From: Denitrificimonas halotolerans
GTDB lineage: Bacteria; Pseudomonadota; Gammaproteobacteria; Pseudomonadales; Pseudomonadaceae
Assembly (NCBI RefSeq): GCF_034259425.1
Contig: NZ_JAXIVU010000009.1
Span: 1 to 64,000 of the forward strand
Direction of reading: 5' to 3'
DNA: 64,000 nt
Of the stretch, positions 62,210-64,000 are shown piece after piece (positions within the stretch are counted from its first letter, which is position 1; every line of letters begins with the position of its first letter). Position numbers and translations under genes: made by a program. The notes below the pieces were generated by a model, which saw only the letters and a list, made by a program, of their open reading frames with translations, did not search any database and was not told the origin of the DNA.

Positions 62210-62842
62210 GTGTCTGTCGTCTTTGTCGCTGCCTCCAAATTACCCACCCCATTTGCTGAGTTCACAATGCACGGTTTCTTAGATGAGAAAACTGGCAAAG
62301 AGCATGTGGCTCTAACTTTAGGGGAAATTGATGATGGCGAGCCTGTCTTAGGTCGTCTTCATTCTGAATGCCTGACTGGCGATGCGCTATTTAGTTTGCG
62401 TTGTGACTGCGGTGCTCAGTTGGAAGCGGCCTTGCGTGCAATTGCTGAAGAAGGTCGCGGAGTTTTACTGTATTTACGCCAAGAAGGGCGTGGAATTGGG
62501 TTGCTTAATAAGATCCGAGCTTATAGCTTACAAGATGGTGGTGCAGATACCGTTGAGGCCAATGAGCAGTTGGGTTTTGCTGCAGATATGCGAGATTACT
62601 CAATTTGTCAGCCTATGCTAGACCATTTAGGTGTGCACTCTTTGCAGCTGATGACCAATAACCCGCGCAAAGTGAAAGCAATGCAAGGTTTTGGTGTGGA
62701 GATTGCTCGTCGTGTATCTTTGCAAGTAGGGGAGAACCCTTATAATAAGCTTTACTTAGCAACTAAAGCAGGCAAGTTAGGCCATTTGCTAGGGGTTGAG
62801 CATCAGGCAGAGCATTTTGGCAAGGTAGAAAAGGAATCGTGA
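62210..62842 (+). CDS. ribA: GTP cyclohydrolase II
   Basis: First committed enzyme of riboflavin synthesis, opening GTP. Zinc ligands C54, C65 and C67 (SECLTGDALFSLRCDCGAQL) match the family numbering; RQEGRGIGLLNKIRAY is the catalytic block, followed by the MTNNPRKVKAM segment. A GTG with AGGAG eight bases upstream gives the conserved N-terminus VVFVAASKLPTPF; the longest frame adds 22 unconserved residues. 210 aa, single-domain (no RibB fusion). No FMN riboswitch seen. Confidence 0.96.
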   Translation: MSVVFVAASKLPTPFAEFTMHGFLDEKTGKEHVALTLGEIDDGEPVLGRLHSECLTGDALFSLRCDCGAQLEAALRAIAEEGRGVLLYLRQEGRGIGLLNKIRAYSLQDGGADTVEANEQLGFAADMRDYSICQPMLDHLGVHSLQLMTNNPRKVKAMQGFGVEIARRVSLQVGENPYNKLYLATKAGKLGHLLGVEHQAEHFGKVEKES

Positions 62843-63258
62843 AACCTCATGAGGCACGTCGTGCGCTGAGTATGCTGTGGTGGTTACAGCTGATGGTGGC
62901 TTTGTTGCCTGTTTGGTTGTTTCCAACTGCAGTATTTAAACTAGGAGAAAATACAGAGCTGCTATCAGTTGTGTACTTTGTTCTAGCTTTATTAACATTA
63001 TTTTTAAATCACAAGCCCTTCCAACGCTTTAAGCAAGCAGTGATTGCTGTAGGTCAAGCGCGTGCTACAGAGCAAGAAAAGCCTGCTTGGCAATATTTAA
63101 TGCATTGTCGATTACACGCATTATGGTTTGCATGTGTTCCTGCATGGGCTGCTGCACTGGCGAAGATTTTTGGTTTAGAAGCGCCAGTGGTCATCTTGTT
63201 ATCCTTAGCTACTCCGATTCTGTTTTGGCTTTATAGAACCCCTAAGCAATTGTCGTAA
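62839..63258 (+). CDS. Small membrane protein coupled to ribA
   Basis: A 139-aa protein with about four hydrophobic helices (roughly 12-32, 38-58, 92-110, 115-133) and a charged central loop. The GTG start overlaps the ribA stop by four bases, so it is translationally coupled. I recall a hypothetical membrane gene beside ribA in Pseudomonas, but the function is unknown and no flavin-transport signature is evident. Confidence 0.72.
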   Translation: MKPHEARRALSMLWWLQLMVALLPVWLFPTAVFKLGENTELLSVVYFVLALLTLFLNHKPFQRFKQAVIAVGQARATEQEKPAWQYLMHCRLHALWFACVPAWAAALAKIFGLEAPVVILLSLATPILFWLYRTPKQLS

Positions 63259-63508
63259 TAGGTTGTTTTAGTCAGAGCGCAACAAAGAGCCTTGCTGAGT
63301 GAACGTGCAGACAGATGGTGACGTGCAGAACGGATTGAGCTTGAGTTAAAACTACTGGGTTTGGCATACATGCGCTGCTTATATTGGCGCGGGCAACTAC
63401 GCAATACAGTATGGGCTGAGTGGCTGTAAAAACTAATAGAATGCGCATCGGTTTGGTGTTGTTTGTAGTGAACCTGAGATTTGTCGCATTATTTTTATTG
63501 TGGATATT

Positions 63509-64000
63509 ATGACATTAACCTATAGCGCGCGCAGTCGCGCAATTGAGCCTTTCCATGTAATGGCCTTACTTCAGCGTGCGAATGAGCTTGAAGCGACAGG
63601 GCATGATGTTATTCATTTAGAGATTGGTGAGCCTGATTTTAATACTGCTGAGCCTATTATTCAGGCTGGGCAGGCCGCCTTGGCTGCAGGACATACTCGT
63701 TATACGGCAGCTTTAGGCTTGCCTGCTTTGCGTGAGGCTATTGCTGGATTTTATGCCGTTCGTTATGGAGTGGATATCAGTCCAGGGCGTATCATGATTA
63801 CTCCCGGCGGCTCGGGGGCATTGTTAATGGCCAGTTCTTTATTGGTGGATCCGGGTAAACACTGGCTATTGGCTGACCCAGGCTATCCATGTAATCGCCA
63901 TTTTTTACGCCTAGTAGAAGGGGATGCGCGGTTGGTACCGGTAGGGCCGGCAGATAACTATCAGCTCACTGCTGATCTGGTTGCTCGTAATTGGAGTGAA
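63509..64000 (+). CDS. Class I/II pyridoxal-phosphate aminotransferase (5' part)
   Basis: The first 164 codons of an aminotransferase, cut by the window end. The N-terminus SRAIEPFHVMALLQRANELE, HLEIGEPDFNTAEP, the TRYTAALGLPALREAIA segment, MITPGGSGALL (cofactor phosphate area) and DPGYPCNRHF are typical of the AspC/AlaA-like fold I group. The PLP lysine lies beyond the window, so substrate cannot be narrowed. The 250 bases after the preceding gene show no further gene. Confidence 0.9.
   Translation, partial: MTLTYSARSRAIEPFHVMALLQRANELEATGHDVIHLEIGEPDFNTAEPIIQAGQAALAAGHTRYTAALGLPALREAIAGFYAVRYGVDISPGRIMITPGGSGALLMASSLLVDPGKHWLLADPGYPCNRHFLRLVEGDARLVPVGPADNYQLTADLVARNWSE

Noticed and set aside
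63259..63508. Hidden gene between the ribA-coupled membrane gene and the aminotransferase
   Set aside because: All frames are interrupted and there is no conserved motif; treated as intergenic.

Overview
The window looks like a chromosomal segment of a gammaproteobacterium close to Pseudomonas. Evidence: the run recN-grpE-dnaK-dnaJ-dapB-carA-leuE-carB-greA-yhbY-rlmE-ftsH-folP-glmM-tpiA-secG-tRNA-Leu-rimP-nusA-infB-rbfA-truB-rpsO-pnp, the gatCAB/mreBCD-rng-yhdP cluster, the tRNA-Leu/rnr-rlmB-rpsF-rpsR-DUF2232-rplI-dnaB run and psd-rsgA all match blocks I remember from Pseudomonas, and the proteins read as Pseudomonas-like. Base composition looks lower in GC than typical Pseudomonas, which would suit a reduced Pseudomonadaceae lineage (the Thiopseudomonas/Denitrificimonas type). 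That placement is inference from memory, not a database result.

Layout. 1-300: two decayed 3' ends of IS200/IS605-type tnpB. 297-4098 (minus): psd, rsgA, a CaCA-type antiporter and a small RlpA-like lipoprotein. 4172-7382 (minus): gatB-gatA-gatC. 7606-15651 (plus): mreB, mreC (apparently starting at AUU), mreD, a possible relic of maf, rng and yhdP. 15663-17354 (minus): recN. 17606-43902 (plus, except yhbY): heat-shock genes with two clear sigma-32 promoters, lysine and carbamoyl-phosphate synthesis, greA, rlmE, ftsH, folP, glmM, tpiA, secG, tRNA-Leu(GAG), and the rimP-nusA-infB-rbfA-truB-rpsO-pnp translation/RNA-decay run, whose leader carries two terminator-like hairpins.

43980-50107 is the main accessory patch. 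It is bracketed by two truncated tnpB tails in the same orientation and holds a TauE/SafE-family permease, an orphan membrane protein, and a leftward operon of an MBOAT O-acyltransferase with two SGNH-fold proteins, probably an envelope-glycan O-acylation system. After it come tRNA-Leu(CAG), rnr-rlmB, the rpsF-rpsR-rplI ribosomal operon and dnaB. From 57531 order loosens again: a DMT-type permease, a DUF4136 lipoprotein, a gutted group II intron (58686-59940) with recognisable domain V/VI, RT and HNH remains, fklB, a solitary IS-end-like hairpin, radA, ribA, a small membrane protein, and the 5' part of a class I/II aminotransferase cut by the window end.

Most of the window is housekeeping. 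The less ordinary material is (i) tnpB-tail units that keep the zinc-finger/RuvC-III end and the terminal hairpin, two of them sharing the same left edge and apparently the same frameshift, (ii) the MBOAT plus double-SGNH operon, (iii) the AUU start of mreC, (iv) the maf relic, (v) the tandem hairpins before rimP-nusA and (vi) the degraded group II intron. Mobile-element debris tends to lie where the remembered Pseudomonas gene order breaks. I saw no CRISPR array, rRNA, prophage or recognisable defence operon. Starts were moved from the longest open frame wherever a ribosome binding site and family conservation favoured an internal codon.
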